A stretch of 64,000 nt of DNA from Aplectana chamaeleonis (lineage: Eukaryota > Nematoda > Chromadorea > Rhabditida > Cosmocercidae). Below, in pieces: positions 22,301 through 34,972 of the stretch. The translations under genes were made by a program, and so were the position numbers. Below the pieces are notes generated by a model that saw nothing but the letters and a program-made list of their open reading frames with translations, had not been told where the DNA came from and did not search any database. The DNA lies in the NCBI GenBank assembly GCA_029168955.1, contig JAPDOI010000420.1, forward strand, positions 387,001 through 451,000, read 5' to 3'. The stretch's first letter is position 1, and each line of letters begins with the position of its first letter.

Positions 22301-22832
22301 TTAAACAAAAAATGGCACGACATCTTGGAAACGGCACCAAATTTGCTGCGATTTACTGAATTTGGTCAAGAACTGAAGGTGGTTTGAGCCGAAAAGCATA
22401 CCTTAGCTCAATTGAGAGCCCTTCACTTCGCGATTAGGTCAAGAGCACTTCTTGGTGATGCTTTCAAATGGCAATCGACCTTGCCACTGTTGGTTTCAGA
22501 CTGAGGTACAGTTTGTCCTTTCAAGCACATTTGGCTTTTGAGGTTTTCTGCAAAATCGTGAACAAGACTATTGACCTTGGATTGCTACCCTTATTTTGCA
22601 GACTTGAGATGAGTGTCAACACATTATGGTTGAGTTTCTCGACCAAGATGGAGAGATATTACGGTAATTTTTCAATTTTATGGATTAAATGGAACAAAGT
22701 TCGTTGGTGAAATTTTCAATGACCCCGAAAGGGCCGACGAATTTTCTGTTTCTGTGCTGAACAAACAGCATTTCGAAAGGTACATATTTAGGAGATACGT
22801 GGGCAGTGCGGCTGAAAAAACAGTAACTTCAA
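22301..22832. other. No gene recognised
   Basis: Anonymous. An 80-codon plus frame at 22468-22710 has no recognisable domain. Confidence 0.4.
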
Positions 22833-23432
22833 AGCACCGTACACGATGAAAACCGAGGTCCAGCTTTTGCGTTTAGTCGGACTAGTGGGTCATAGCAATG
22901 TCACTCGAAAAGTCTGGAGTTTCAAAATCGCCTCTGAATGAAGATTTGCTTACCTCAAAAGGGCTTTCTGGATTTGAGGGGGCTGGCCTTGGGGTCGATC
23001 TGTTGCTACAAGGAACAAAACTCCGTGGTCGCTGCCGGCGATCGTGCGTTGACGCGTCGTAAGGCGCGAATCACACGCCACTCGATTCGACATCGATCGA
23101 AGGCAGCTGACAGCAATCTAAGCAGCAGGTTAGTAATCCTTTTTATTTCGTTCAAGAAAAAATGATCGCTCGTCTGAAGGCCGTCCTCGGTGAATTGCTT
23201 TCAACGCTGCGCCAAGGAGCGAATCGTAAAACTGTTTCTCGCGTTCTTCGCGCAACTATCCCAAATTGAAGTCGACGGGAACTTCAAATTTGTCTTGAGA
23301 TTTCTTGAAATTGGCTTTTCTTAAAAAGTTGACGTCTCGGAGGGGGCTTTCTGCAACCTTTAGTCACTATAGGGATATAACAACACGAAGACGTCAAAAA
23401 CTCAAGTATGGTTTTCATCGTGTACAATGCCT
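22833..23432. mobile_element. MITE family I (600 bp)
   Basis: Ends AAGCACCGTACACGATGAAA and the complement of AGGCATTGTACACGATGAAA. The left flank is TCAA and the right is TTAA (23433-23436). The interior is unusually G+C-balanced around 22980-23280 and could be captured sequence, but no domain was recognised. Confidence 0.6.
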
Positions 23433-23436
23433 TTAA

Positions 23437-23907
23437 AGGCACAGGACACCTAAAAAATTAATTTTCAGATTTTATGCCTATCTTGGAAAAAGTCAGTGGT
23501 ATCTCTATAATCGTTCAAGACCCCCTTTGAACAGAGTTATGGCTCTTCCAAAATGCCTAGATTTTGAAGGTGAAAAATTGGTGGACGAGTTGTCTCAGGC
23601 CAGTATTTCTCTTCAATCGCTATAGTTGCTTGAGAGAAAGCCAGGATAAGAAGACAGTCCGGCAATGGACTGAAGAACAACGACTTGTTGGAATTCATCC
23701 ATCCATCGAGCCGCTATCGAGCTCGAAAATCTGTTGGGGGTCGGGCCTGTGGTGGTGAGCTAAGGGGGTCGGGCCTGTGGTGGTCGCTTATATCTCGCTT
23801 ATTCGGAGGAAATGAGATCTGGCATTTGGCACGTGTTATACAGGAGGCGTCTTCTACACAATTACATGAAAATCTCAACATTCATATCTGAGGGTGTACT
23901 GTGCCTT
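23437..23907 (+). mobile_element. MITE family D, copy 2
   Basis: 471 bp with ends AGGCACAGGACACC and GGGTGTACTGTGCCT. It shares one TTAA with the element on each side. It contains a tandem GGGGGTCGGGCCTGTGGTGG motif, also found inverted in copy 3. Confidence 0.75.
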
Positions 23908-23911
23908 TTAA

Positions 23912-24440
23912 AGGCAGTGGTCGCGATGAAAAGCGTTATCTAAAGAACTATTAAAATCAGCTTAGATAGAAAACTGCTGAAAAACTATGAAGGTAGCTCG
24001 GTGAAAAACGGGGTAGAATTAGAGTTTCTAGGTGCACACGTGCACAGCGCCGCAAAAAAAGATCGCAGCCTCATGCCCAGCAGTCAAAAATCATCGAAAC
24101 TGAGAGCAAGAAATAAATTTAAATTCACGTAATGAAAAGAGTTGACCAATGAAAGCAAGCACTTCAGTCAATGTTTTTGACTAGACGAGTCCGAAGGATA
24201 ATGTTCATTGATTGAAATTTAATTTTAAGAAAGCTGATCTTCTTGATATCTGAGATCATCGTTGTCGATGATGTGGAGTGGGCTCGTCCATCATCAAAAG
24301 ACAAGCAAGTTCAGGCTTCAAATTTGGCCCGAAACAGCAGTTTTTTTCGCTATTTTTTCTCATTGGTCCTACTACTCTAAACCCAGAAAAGGGTTTAGTG
24401 AGGGAAAGAAGACAAGCACATTTTATCGCAACCACTGCCT
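23912..24440 (+). mobile_element. MITE family B, copy 1
   Basis: 529 bp with ends AGGCAGTGGTCGCGATGAAA and TTTTATCGCAACCACTGCCT, flanked by TTAA (23908-23911 and 24441-24444). A central palindrome GTGCACACGTGCAC is conserved in the family. Confidence 0.85.
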
Positions 24441-27400
24441 TTAAGGAGAAACTTGCCAGCATCAAAGACTCAATCAAAAAGTCGGGAAAAACAAAAAAAA
24501 GCAGAAAAATCCAAATTTGAACTAACCCTACATTTAACTGGAATTCGCTTTTTCCTTGTTTTTTTTTGGGGTTCCAATCCCCATCCTCGGAAACTGTGAA
24601 GAAATGAACTTCCGATGAAGCTGAATTCCGTACATAGTTGAAAAATGTCAGAATGACGGGCCCAGAACATTTCATTGGATCCAGGAACCATAAGAAATTG
24701 GTCACAGGCAAAGAATTATTTCGCATTCGTTACCGGTTAGGTGAGTGGGCCTTATATTTGTAACAAAACTAAATTTTGCGCAGTTCCTTTCTGGAGGGTT
24801 AGCCGAAAATTTTCCTCAGAGAGATATTAGCGGTTTGAGGGATCCGAATCCCATTGAACGAATTTAGATATCCCAGTGAGTCGTTCTCAGTTCAAACCAG
24901 GGCTAGGGAGAAGAAAAAATTAATTTCAACTTTGAATCATCTTATCTAAGTTTTCAAACGGCTCGCCCCATATTAATTTCTTTTGCGTCCTACAAAACCA
25001 GGCTCCTTTTGAGAGCCTAAATTGAAAAGAGGAGAACAGCCGAAAAAAAGGAGGGATGAAAGCGATGATTGGATGCCGAAAGAAGAGTTGAAATACAACG
25101 AGAAAAAGATGAAAGCTGCCATACGGTATTACTCGGTTTGCTGCACGAATACTGTACAGCAAGTTTGACTCTGTCACCGCTGCAAAGATGTCAGCCAACA
25201 GAGGACCGCAGCGAATGCTCGGCTGATTTCTGGAGGCGATGTTAGCACGTATTCGTTTCGAAGCAATATGGCCTCGATAAGAAGGGCCACTAGAATGGTA
25301 ATAGTGCTCCAGGAATCCAAAATTACTCTTCAGCATCATATTGAGACCGCGTGGTCGGCCTTCCGCCTCGCGTGGCCGGCCACTTCAGTGTCATTGAAAC
25401 CACTCAATGACGTCAGCCGCTTCATACAAAACCATGCGGACCGCAAACGTAGAACAAGCGATACTCATATATGCCTGGAAAAAGGGCAGAAACCAACCTC
25501 TTCCGCACCCCAACCGCCGCTCATTAGTTACCGGGCAAAAGAGAGGTGATGCTAGCCGACGACAGATGCATTGTTGAGGACGAGAGTGACATCATACCAG
25601 CTCAAATAAGCACCCTACGGGTGTACGTGTACGTGTTGAGGCGCGCACGGGTCACAGTGAATCGGGTCGCAGCAATATTGCAAACCTTGACGACGTCATC
25701 TGATGACGACGTTACGCAAAATGTGCGTCATCTGACACTATTGTTGTTTTATTGATTCGCAAAACCTATGTAAACACACGATGCTTGACTTTTTCGAATT
25801 GAAGTCAAAGAACGCCTCGATTCCTAGCGAACGAACATGGTCATACCTACTGACGAAAAGCCAACGGCAATCCAGTCATCGAGAATATTTTGCGAAAATA
25901 AAGGCTGGATCTAGACATGTCTAGAGTATGCACTTTAGATCACTAAAAAATTCGGATAATCGAAATTTGGATTGGCCGGAGTCGACAATTTGCGGCGAGT
26001 CGGCTTTTGTATAGAGCAGGAATGGCGTTTTTCAATATATCCTAATCTCGCATCTTCTGGGTGCTGAAGTTTCTCAGTGTGTTTCAGTTAGAACCAAAAA
26101 GGTGTTCTCTTCGGTGAATCGGATTTCGGACTTAATCAGAATAACGGTTTTCTCAGTGAGTTGCATTTCAAATTATTCGAGTTCGACTTTTTTCGATGAG
26201 TCGGATTACGAACAAAAACCGAATCAGCGTTATTTGGTGATTCATACTGTCAAACGTTCGGATTTTCAGGTTCCTTCAGTGACAAGGATTTTGAGTTTTC
26301 AACCTAAAATTCCTATGTCTAACCATCCGAATTCGACTTTTTCGCTAAGTCGGATTTGAGATGGATCAGAAATGGCGTTTTTTTTCGAGTATTAGGTTTT
26401 CTCGGGTAGTGGGATTGACGGGAAACGGAGCTTTTCGGCGAACCTATTTTGAATCATTACAATTTCATATTTGTTAAATTCAGCATACACGCTAGCAAGC
26501 AAGGTTGAGATATCAACGTAAATCTAGCCGCTTCACAATGAACACGCTTTTGAAGGGTCAAAAACGACCCCTAATGCTTCTACAATATTTTACGAATTTG
26601 GCTTGAGGTGAGTCAGATTTTGAACAGGTTTCGAATCACTCTTACCAAAATCCTAAATTGAATGATCTGGATTCAATGTGGAACGCTTAGCATGAAGAAG
26701 GCTTCCTCTCCCAAAACAGCATGAAGGTTAGTTCTTCCAAAAACTTTTCTTTGGAGATGTTCTGGTACAGCCTAACTAAAATCTGTCTGCCAAATCGTCG
26801 TTTGAAAGCGGTATGCAAAACTATTTCTTTGATCGAATGATTGTCTGTTTGAATATTTTAACGATTTGGAGAATGAAATTATTCTGCCCAGATTATTCTG
26901 CTCCTCAACATTTGATTTAAAAAAATTCTACCCGGGCTCTCAAATATTACTTCACTTCAAAAATCACTTTATTCGCGGAAACAAGACATTTGTTAACTGG
27001 GCTAAATTCCGTGGACGACATCCACTCCGATATCAAATAAGCAAAAACCTATTAGAAATCCAGGGTAATGTTTTGAATATGCAAATATTTGAAAACTCAC
27101 CGAAATGTCCACTTGAATCTAATACGAATTTTTATAAAGATGATTTTTGAATGAATCGAAAGTTTGAAATTCGAATTCTCAGTCAGGGATTTCAATTTTC
27201 GGCTTTAAAGCAAAATTTATTGGTTCAGCGGTCCAAATGGTTTTTTTCCCGAAAACTCGATCCAGCCGGAATATTGAAACATTTCGGTTTTTGAAATATT
27301 CGACTCATTCGCAGATTGGCAGTATAGGCCATCCACCGAGTTTAGTGAAGCGATCGGATCAGAAGCGATCATTTGCGGCGGTAGAGCGCCAGCGACACTA

Positions 27401-27689
27401 CCGATCAGCGGAGTTTTCTCTAACTAGGAACTGCTTCAAACTTCCCGTGGAGATTTGGAAAACTATGTTGTCCTTGCTGTAGGTTTGTGATATTACATAA
27501 ATAATTCGTGCTTGAAATTCTCTAAATGGCTGCGGGAATTACAAAAAAAAAATGGCATTTTCATTGCTTCAAAAAAAGGTAAAGGGGGCAGCAGAGAATT
27601 TTCAGGGTGTTGAGAAAAATGTTTTCGGATCTTGCTCAAAACTTGCATCTGGAGGTTACTTAGGGCGCTGAACCCGAATCTGGGATCTA
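24441..27689. other. Long stretch with no supported gene
   Basis: Positions 25960-26460 show degenerate repeats of a GAGTCGGATT word set. Several open frames (24926-25339 minus, 25268-25549 plus, 26866-27150 plus) lack recognisable domains and splice-bounded conserved features. Anonymous otherwise. Confidence 0.4.
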
Positions 27690-28170
27690 TTCCTCGCCTG
27701 ACTGAGGGTTGCGGTAGGTTACGGTAGGCAAAATGGCTTTTACAAGACATTACTTACCTCGAAAATTCGAAAATCGAAAAATGGACCTCGTAATCATGTT
27801 CAGCGTTCCAAATAACACCACCCACAGTGGAATTTTTAGTCAAATCTGAGACTTTGACCGAGCTACTGTATACCCACCGTAATCTCCCGTAATCTATCGA
27901 AAAGCGATAAACGGGTTGCAGATTGGTGTTAGGCATGCCGAATAACCCCTATGTACAAATTTGAGGCGATTTGATCGTAGCATTCCCGAAGTCGTCAGAA
28001 GTGGCGCTTTCCAAGCAAATTTTCCCTCGCTTTGAAGCTGTTGACCAAATCAGACGGATTTTTTAAAATATTGACAAATGGACCTCAGATTCGTGATCAG
28101 CATCCAGAAAAAAACCCTAGAAACAAGTTTTCAGCCCAATCTGAGACAATGTTTTTCAACATCCTGAAAA
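27690..28170 (+). repeat. Dispersed repeat family M, further copies
   Basis: Contains CTACTGTATACCCACCGTAA and repeated TGGACCTC...GTTCAGC...CCAAATAAC words, matching 20070-20560 and the complement of 16030-16260. Confidence 0.65.
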
Positions 28171-28359
28171 TTGCCATTTGTGTACCCCTTTTATCTACGC
28201 AAAGCTATGGAAATGCCCACTTTTGAAAATCTCCTGTAAACCTCTGAGGCATTTAAGGGATTCGGAGAACGGATTATCAATGCTGCGTCCCATCCCTACA
28301 ACTTTCAACACATGGTTTTATAAAAGCCCACCGCAAATGTAAGGCAAGCCCTAGTGAGA
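28171..28359. other. No gene recognised
   Basis: Short anonymous spacer. Confidence 0.4.
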
Positions 28360-28645
28360 GAATCTTTCGCGCTAGTACCGTGATCCTCCCGCGATCCGCG
28401 ATGGTAACGTGTTCGTCTCCCGTTGATCCCGCGATCCGCGTCCGTTCCGCGATAGTTACCCAATCGACCCATCCATTGACATTCTCGCGCTCGTACCGTG
28501 ATGGTACCACGATTTTTACCAAGTTTACCGCGCTAGTACCGTGGCGCACCCGCGATCCGCGATGGTACCGTGATCGCTCCCCCCCCCCCCCCCCCGTCCA
28601 GGGCTGGGCACGCGTATCGGGTAACCTTAGGGGGGGGGGGTGCAT
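28360..28645. repeat. CGCGATCCGCGAT-rich degenerate repeat with poly-C and poly-G runs
   Basis: CCCGCGATCCGCGATGGTA recurs with variation between 28385 and 28575. It is followed by a poly-C run near 28578-28597 and a poly-G run near 28631-28641. A related GCGAT-rich block lies at about 30890-31030. Confidence 0.6.
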
Positions 28646-29372
28646 ACTAGACGTTGCAGAGAGGGCAAAGGAGGGTGCCTAAACCGAACACCAAAAAAAA
28701 CAGCGAAGTGCATGTTCTGTCGAATTTCAGGAAAAAAAATAGTACGCACTATTCTTCTAATTTGTTATATCTTCTTCCCCGCTTTTTGAGTCGAACACGA
28801 AAAGAATTCAGATCATTGATAGAGATGCAGGTTGTGTTCGCAATAATTCACAGTTGCTGTCAAAGTTTGTTTCGATGAAGGATTAAACACTACTCTGTTA
28901 TCATGTAGCAAGTCAGGATTGGTGTGATGTCATGTTTCTTTCATGCAACGTTCATTGATTACGCGGGTGGCTACCGATTCGAGGCAAAGATACAAAGACA
29001 ACGCCCAGGAAAGCTATCGTTCAAGTTCAAAAAAAGAATAGCGAACTGATGTATAGCCTAGGTCGCTCATTTTGAGCCGGTCGAAGCAAGGCTTATCGGG
29101 CTTATCATGTCAAAATCTTCTTATCACTGTTATACTTTGCCATGACCGACCGCTCCGCTGCTTACTCCGCCCGGACTCATCCGAGCAGGCTAGCATTTAT
29201 TTCGACAGTTTAAAAGTACAGATAGCACAGTCAGCATCACAACTAGTCAATAGATTTTTATTCATGAGAATGTGACTTGTGAAGAGAGCCAACTGAAAAA
29301 AATTGAAGACTGCAAGCTACTATGAAAGAAGCGAATGACCGTGTCCTCCTCATTGAGAAGTACCCTGATCAT
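28646..29372. other. No gene recognised
   Basis: Anonymous sequence. Confidence 0.45.
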
Positions 29373-30247
29373 GAAAACCCGAGTTTTATCCACCTTGAAT
29401 GCCGCAATCTCTCATAGACTAGGCTAGCCTTGCGATCTGGTGTTTGTTCGCAGCTACACAACGCGCACTGGAGTGGACGCGCACGCAATATTAGTTAAAT
29501 AATGTGTTTTATTACAGAACGGGGCAGAGAAAATGATTGAAACTGGAGTAAATGGAAGGAGGCAGAAATAGGATTCTTTCAATGTATACAGTATAGAAAT
29601 TTAATGTAAACAAACTAAGTTGGAGCGGAGTGAATTTTTCGGACGTGATGAGATTCATTCAAATGAACCTAGTTTATTAAAAACACCCATAAAGATGAGA
29701 ACTAAGAGCATTGCGAGAAAGAGGAGAATCTGGCGAGCAGTATAATAGCAATAGATTCAATATTCAATGTGATTTAAGGACCTTAAAACTCGTCCCGGTT
29801 TTGTCCCGGTTTTCGGGGTAAAACCGGGACGAGATTTGAGGTCCTTAAGTCACATTAAAAACCGGTCCCATTGACGCTAAAATGTTTGCCAGATTCTCCT
29901 CTTTCTCAAAATGTCCTTTGCTCTCAGTTTAATGCAAGTTTTGATCAACTAGGTTCGTTTGAATGAACCTTATCACGGCTAAATATTTACACCCGCTCTA
30001 ACTTTGTTTATTTACATTAAATTTCTAAAGTGGGCATATCCAGAATAGACTACCTTTACCATCTTCCATTTCCTTCAGTTTCAATCCTTTTCGCCTCTCC
30101 GTTCTGAAATAAAACACATTTTTTATTAATATTGTGTGCGCGTCCATTCCCGTGTGCCCTGTGTAGCTGCGTACAAACACCGTATCGCACGGCAAGCCGA
30201 TTTTTTAAGGGATAGCGGCATTCTAGGAGGGTAAAACTCGGGTTTTC
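29373..30247. mobile_element. 875-bp palindromic foldback element
   Basis: Starts GAAAACCCGAGTTTTA and ends TAAAACTCGGGTTTTC. The arms stay complementary to the centre near 29810, where CCCGGTTTT and AAAACCGGG face each other. No open frame suggests a protein. Confidence 0.8.
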
Positions 30248-32034
30248 TACTCCCTACGAATCACATGAATCCTAACATTGTTCCACAACACAAAATAGTT
30301 CTGATTTCCACATCAGAACAATCAAACACAGATTAACTAATCCTTCATAGGTTTATGAAAACATTCGACAGGAAACATTAATTATCGCAATAGTAGTAGT
30401 TCTGTTGTTGGTAATTGTTCAATTGTTTTGTATTGAAAAATGTTTTATCTTTTGTAATAACTTACCGTCTTACTAACAAATTTTCTTCATGGGGTTGTTT
30501 TGAAATTCAGAAATTACACTACCCTTTTTGTTGCCATTTTCGGAATTTTCTCTATTCAGTGCTTTTTTAAATTCTTGTTTATCAAAATCAGGAAGTCAAG
30601 ATCATGGCTGTCCAACTATTCGGAAAACAGCCGATTTCGATTTCCCATAAGGGGGTGCCTAAAAATTACCGAGCTAAGGGGGGTGCATATTCAGAATCGC
30701 CATGCCGGGACGTGTGCCCAGCCTTGCCCCCGTCCCGCGCTTCCATGTTGTGCAGATTTGTAAAGCAGAGCGAGATACAGTACGGGCTTATAGCTTCGTG
30801 TTGATCTGATATGCAACAACTGTTCGGGTGAAACACAGGGAGGGCATGGATGATAGGGCGCGGGACGATCAGGGGTAAAGGCTGGCAGAATCTCGCGATC
30901 ATCCCGCGATAGCTCCTGGTTCGGTACATCGCTGTTCCGCGATGAAACACTCTGAATACATCAATGTGCAGACTTGAAACGTCCTCAGGTTGAACCTTGT
31001 AGAATCTCGCGATCGTTCCGCGATAGCCCCATGCTAGTATCCTATTGGCACCTACCAGAAATCGTGAAGACTCTATCCGTGAACAATCGCGAGGGATTCT
31101 CTCAGAGTCGACCGCCAGTGACGAGCTACCGCCGCGACCCCGTCCATTCACTCGACTAAATTTGGTTGAAGACGTATATCGGTGCGATCCAGGCCGACTG
31201 TATGTTCGCGAATAAATTTAAAATTAGTCCCAAATTTGGAAGATTGCCGTGATAGTCGGATTATTCATCAAATATTGAGCCACAAACGAAGATTTCATCA
31301 TAATGGCACGTTTCCCATTAGAAGAATGTGGATAAAATATCTATGAAAAGGCTACAGTTGTCTAGGCCTTTCTGAAGGTGCTACTCAATGGCAAGCGTAG
31401 TCTTCTTTGCACGATGTGGAACTGAAAAATATTCCTGGAGTGGCATAGTTTTGTTCACTGAAATCATCACACAAAGGTAAGAAAACGAAAGAGGGATGTG
31501 ACCACAATAGCATGATACCAATAATAGTCGTTGCAGCTCTAGATGGACGAAACGTGACCGAAATGTGCTCGTTTGCACGCAGGACATTTGCCGGGAGGAA
31601 ATCTTCGTCGAAATTGAACTGAGGAGCAGGAACGAATAACGCGTCGGATGCAACTTCCAAATGAAGCTATGCTGAGAAAATATTGCAGGAAGACTAGCAA
31701 CAATTTTTTTTTCGTGAAGAAGGCTGTCCTAATATTTGCATAAACTTTGTAATTGAAAGAGATTACCGCGAACGAGATTCAATCCAGCGCGCGTGATTCA
31801 CAAATCACGAAGTTTGCCAATAGGGTTAATGGCTACTCATCCAACAACGGGGTTGCTCTCATGCCCAGCCTAGCCTAAGCTGCACTTCAGTGACCAATCG
31901 AGTTCAAGACCTTGTTGTGAACAGTACGTGTTGCCAACGCATCCTGGATCTGAACCCTTCCTCATCAATGTAGGGTTGAACTAAAATTGTCGTGAAAGGT
32001 TTTTGACTACCACCTTCTCTAGCATGGCTAAGTA
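30248..32034. other. No supported gene
   Basis: Positions 30890-31030 carry a GCGATAGC/TCTCGCGATC repeat. A minus frame at 31385-31660 is acidic and protein-like in composition but was not recognised and has no clear acceptor. The rest is anonymous. Confidence 0.4.
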
Positions 32035-32831
32035 CCAGATTGTTCAATAGGTTTTGTCTTTCAATAAAAGAGGGCGTTGCTACTAGTCCAATTTTTTTTG
32101 TATTGTTGGTACACTCTTCATATGAACGTATGTGAAGTTTCATTTCAATCTGTCAATTCATTCTTTTTTTGATGTGGAGATGGAAGCTCAATCTTCTTTT
32201 TTATTGTCGGTAAGCTTTCAGCTCATAAAGCCGTCGTCAGACCTTAAACATTTCTTTACAATACGTAGTTACTTTACAATTCATTCTTTGTTTACAAGAC
32301 ATTTAGTGTCGCCGTGTCACAACGATGGAAAAAGTTGAACATTGTGCAGTGATAAAATTCTTATTTTTAGAAGGTGTAGCACCAAAAGAAATTCAGGAAC
32401 GAATGTTAAAAGTGTATAATGATAGTCCACCTACAATTAGAACAGTAGAAAGATGGGTGGCTGAATTTAAACATGGCCGTAAAAGCCGTGAAAACGATGT
32501 GTGAACCATAGTTTAGAAGAAATTTTGGGTTTTAGAAAGCTGTGTGCACAATGGATGCCGCATTCGCTAACAATGTAACAAAATTACATTAGAATGCGAC
32601 GTTCTCAGCAACATTTGGAGCGTTTCAAAAAGGATAAAGTGGATTTTTTGAATCGATTCATCACTATGAATGAGACATGGATTTTTTTGGGTTTTTTAAT
32701 TTTTTGGATTTTTTAAATGTTTTTTCAAAGTGTATCAATGTTCAGGGAAATTATACTGAATAATAAAGACTATTTTGAACCATGAAATTGTGTTTTTCTT
32801 ACCGAACGACAAAACTTATTGAACAACCTAG
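32035..32831 (+). mobile_element. Internally deleted mariner transposon
   Basis: 797 bp with inverted repeats CCAGATTGTTCAATAGGTTT and the complement of CTAGGTTGTTCAATAAGTTT. It is flanked by the expected TA dinucleotides (32033-32034 and 32832-32833). Full-length mariners are about 1.3 kb, so roughly 500 bp is missing. The hookworm mariner bandit is a possible relative, from general knowledge and not checked. Confidence 0.85.
32325..32763 (+). pseudogene. Mariner transposase remnant
   Basis: Mariner transposase binds the inverted repeats with an N-terminal helix-turn-helix pair and cuts with a DDD catalytic core. The first ATG (32325) opens a frame starting MEKVEHCAVIKFLFLEG, typical of the N-terminal DNA-binding domain, and it stops after 59 residues at 32502-32504. 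After changes of frame, the segments LGFRKLCAQWMPHS (about 32527) and KDKVDFLNRF-ITMNETWIF (about 32632-32690) follow. The first catalytic Asp, normally in the DETW motif, is Asn here (codon 32669-32671). The region with the second and third catalytic Asp residues is deleted. The family C-terminus KCINVQGNYTE with a stop at 32761-32763 survives. It is inactive by several independent criteria. Confidence 0.8.
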
Positions 32832-34254
32832 TACGATCCTTATCACCTTCCGCAGCAAGGAAGCCAACCCTGCCAGCTTCGCAACAGCGGCATTATCCTC
32901 GCCACGGTCCATTACGAGGGAGGTTTCCTTGCGACCGCCCATGAAAATCCTCCCCTCTTGATGTTCAACATTGACGTCCAAGAAAGTGACTCAAGTTCAA
33001 CCTCTGGGATTGGCCTCAAACAGAGAACTCCCGTCTCAATGAGAGGATGCGTCTCATATATCGTCGCCGTTATCGAAGGAATAGGGGCCACCACGTTCAC
33101 CCGCATCGGAGGCAAACCTACAAATGCGTAAAACCTTTCAACAAGGATATCATCAGCACACTGGGTAGATTTGCTGCTCGAGCAAGTCAGTCAACAGCAC
33201 GATAGGAGGAGGTGCTGTTTCGATAGTGCTCCGACTCAGATATGTGCGATCGAAATGGAAAAGCTGAGAGAATAAAATTCCGAACATCCTCGAAAATCAA
33301 AATGTCGAAGAATTCACATTTCAAACTTATTCGAAAATGCAAAAGTCGAAAAACAAGGAAATATGTTCAAAAGTCGAAAGAATGGAATTTCGAACATATT
33401 CCGAAATTCGCCATTCGAGAAGTCGAAATTCGAATTCAGACTCGAACACTGGCAGAAGCATATCCCATGAGATGAAGTTCATGTAATCAATTTAGTCTGG
33501 CGAATGGACTGGGCTGTTACGGTATGTAGATTGAGAAGTCAAATTTTGAGCACATTTAAAAAGTCTGAAAGTCGAGAAAGGGAAGTTAAAACATATACGA
33601 AAATGAAATAGTCGAAAAAAATACTATTTGAAGATAGTCAAAAATCCACTTGGAATATTCAAAATGCATACACATATAATGTGAAAGCTGTGACGTGAGA
33701 ATCCTACCCCATCTATGCTGCACTCTACGACATTGATAATTGAACGAATAAAGAAATTGTAAACAACCGTCCTTCAGATTGATAAGAAACATGAAGACAT
33801 AGTTTTTTGAAGGAGTAATTGCCTATGAAAAAACAGTGCTTTCTGTACCAGGGAGGCGATGAAACTTTTGAATAAAAACTTTCATTCGAAAACAAAAATC
33901 AATTATAAGATATGTACATGTGAGTAAGACTCGCACAACATCAGGAGCATCGCACGCGCAGGAAACTGTTCTCTACTTTTCATAGTTTGAGGTGAGTGTA
34001 TCATTCCAGTAATGAAAAAAACGCGAGAGGGCTTTACGTAAACCACAATTTCTGAAAAAAAAACATGGTTCAAAGTAGTCGGGAGTGGTGTTTGAAGTCG
34101 CGCCAATTGTTTTTGTGAGCAGTTACGCTGGACCGCAAGGAGTCCTCACGGCTACAGTCATAATCGGCTAAAGGCCGGACTGAGCCGTCCTCTCCCGTTT
34201 CTGACCTCCCTAGTCTGTCGGCTGCATGCCAATCGATTACGCAGGTGTATTTGA
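32832..34254. other. No supported gene; GTCGAAA-rich block
   Basis: Positions 33240-33640 are rich in degenerate GTCGAAA/TTCGAA words. A minus frame at 33920-34070 follows a good TTTTTTTCAG acceptor, but its product was not recognised and no donor was found. Confidence 0.4.
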
Positions 34255-34490
34255 GTGCACTGCTGCCGACTCAATCCGGCCACGAGGGGATTTTCCACTT
34301 CAGTAAGCAATGTATTGCATACGTATCGACAGGAACGGCCACAGCTGGATCAGGGCGGAGCATGGGGGCGCAGTCGGGCCACATCGGGGGATTTTCGATC
34401 TGAGCGAGTAGTGCATTACATGCGCATCGACCAATACGGCCAAGTCAGGCACAGGCGTGTTCAGTCGGGTCACAGCATATAAATTTTACA
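34255..34490. repeat. About 100-bp tandem repeat, two diverged copies
   Basis: GGGGATTTTCCACTTCAGTA...GCATACGTATCGAC and GGGGATTTTCGATCTGAGCG...CATGCGCATCGAC recur about 100 bp apart, each followed by a CGGCCA segment. A shorter third piece may follow. Confidence 0.5.
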
Positions 34491-34972
34491 CCCGATTCGC
34501 ATGATGTAAATGCTTATCAACCGGCCTGGTTACAGCCGATCGGTGCGCTATGACGTGGCGTCTAAGCACGGCGGAGCACCCAAAGATATTTTGAACGGGA
34601 ATATTATATTGAAGTCCTTAACACTATCTAGGTTTGACTCAGAAAAGTAGACGAGTCGTCGCTTTCTGTCGAATGACGATAAAGAGAGGGGAGGGGTCCT
34701 ACAATTTTCCGCGATGAGACTGAAATTTCGTTCTGTTGCAGCATCAAAAAAAAAAACAAAACAAAAACCAGAGAAGATGATGTTTCTGCCCGAAGAGGAT
34801 CGCGCCGGAACACGCGCCGGAACACCGCGGTCCCAGCACGAATACGTTCGAGCTGCCTGCTGCAATAGCGGTTTCAGCTGCCGTGAACCTGAATCTCACT
34901 CCGTATGCACACCGAGTTCGCGCCTACACACAACAAGGAACGCAAAGTATCAGTGCAGTCCGTATCGACTGC
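34491..34972. other. No gene recognised
   Basis: Anonymous sequence leading into foldback family L. Confidence 0.4.

Noticed and set aside
24256..24726. 156-codon minus frame
   Set aside because: Its C-terminal half is the right end of MITE family B; the same peptide recurs in other B copies on either strand, so it is repeat-derived.
26866..27150. 94-codon plus frame with protein-like composition
   Set aside because: No recognisable domain, splice sites or neighbouring exons; expected at this frequency in A+T-rich DNA.
31385..31660. Acidic minus frame with protein-like sequence
   Set aside because: Two overlapping frames on the same strand are equally open, and neither shows a known motif.
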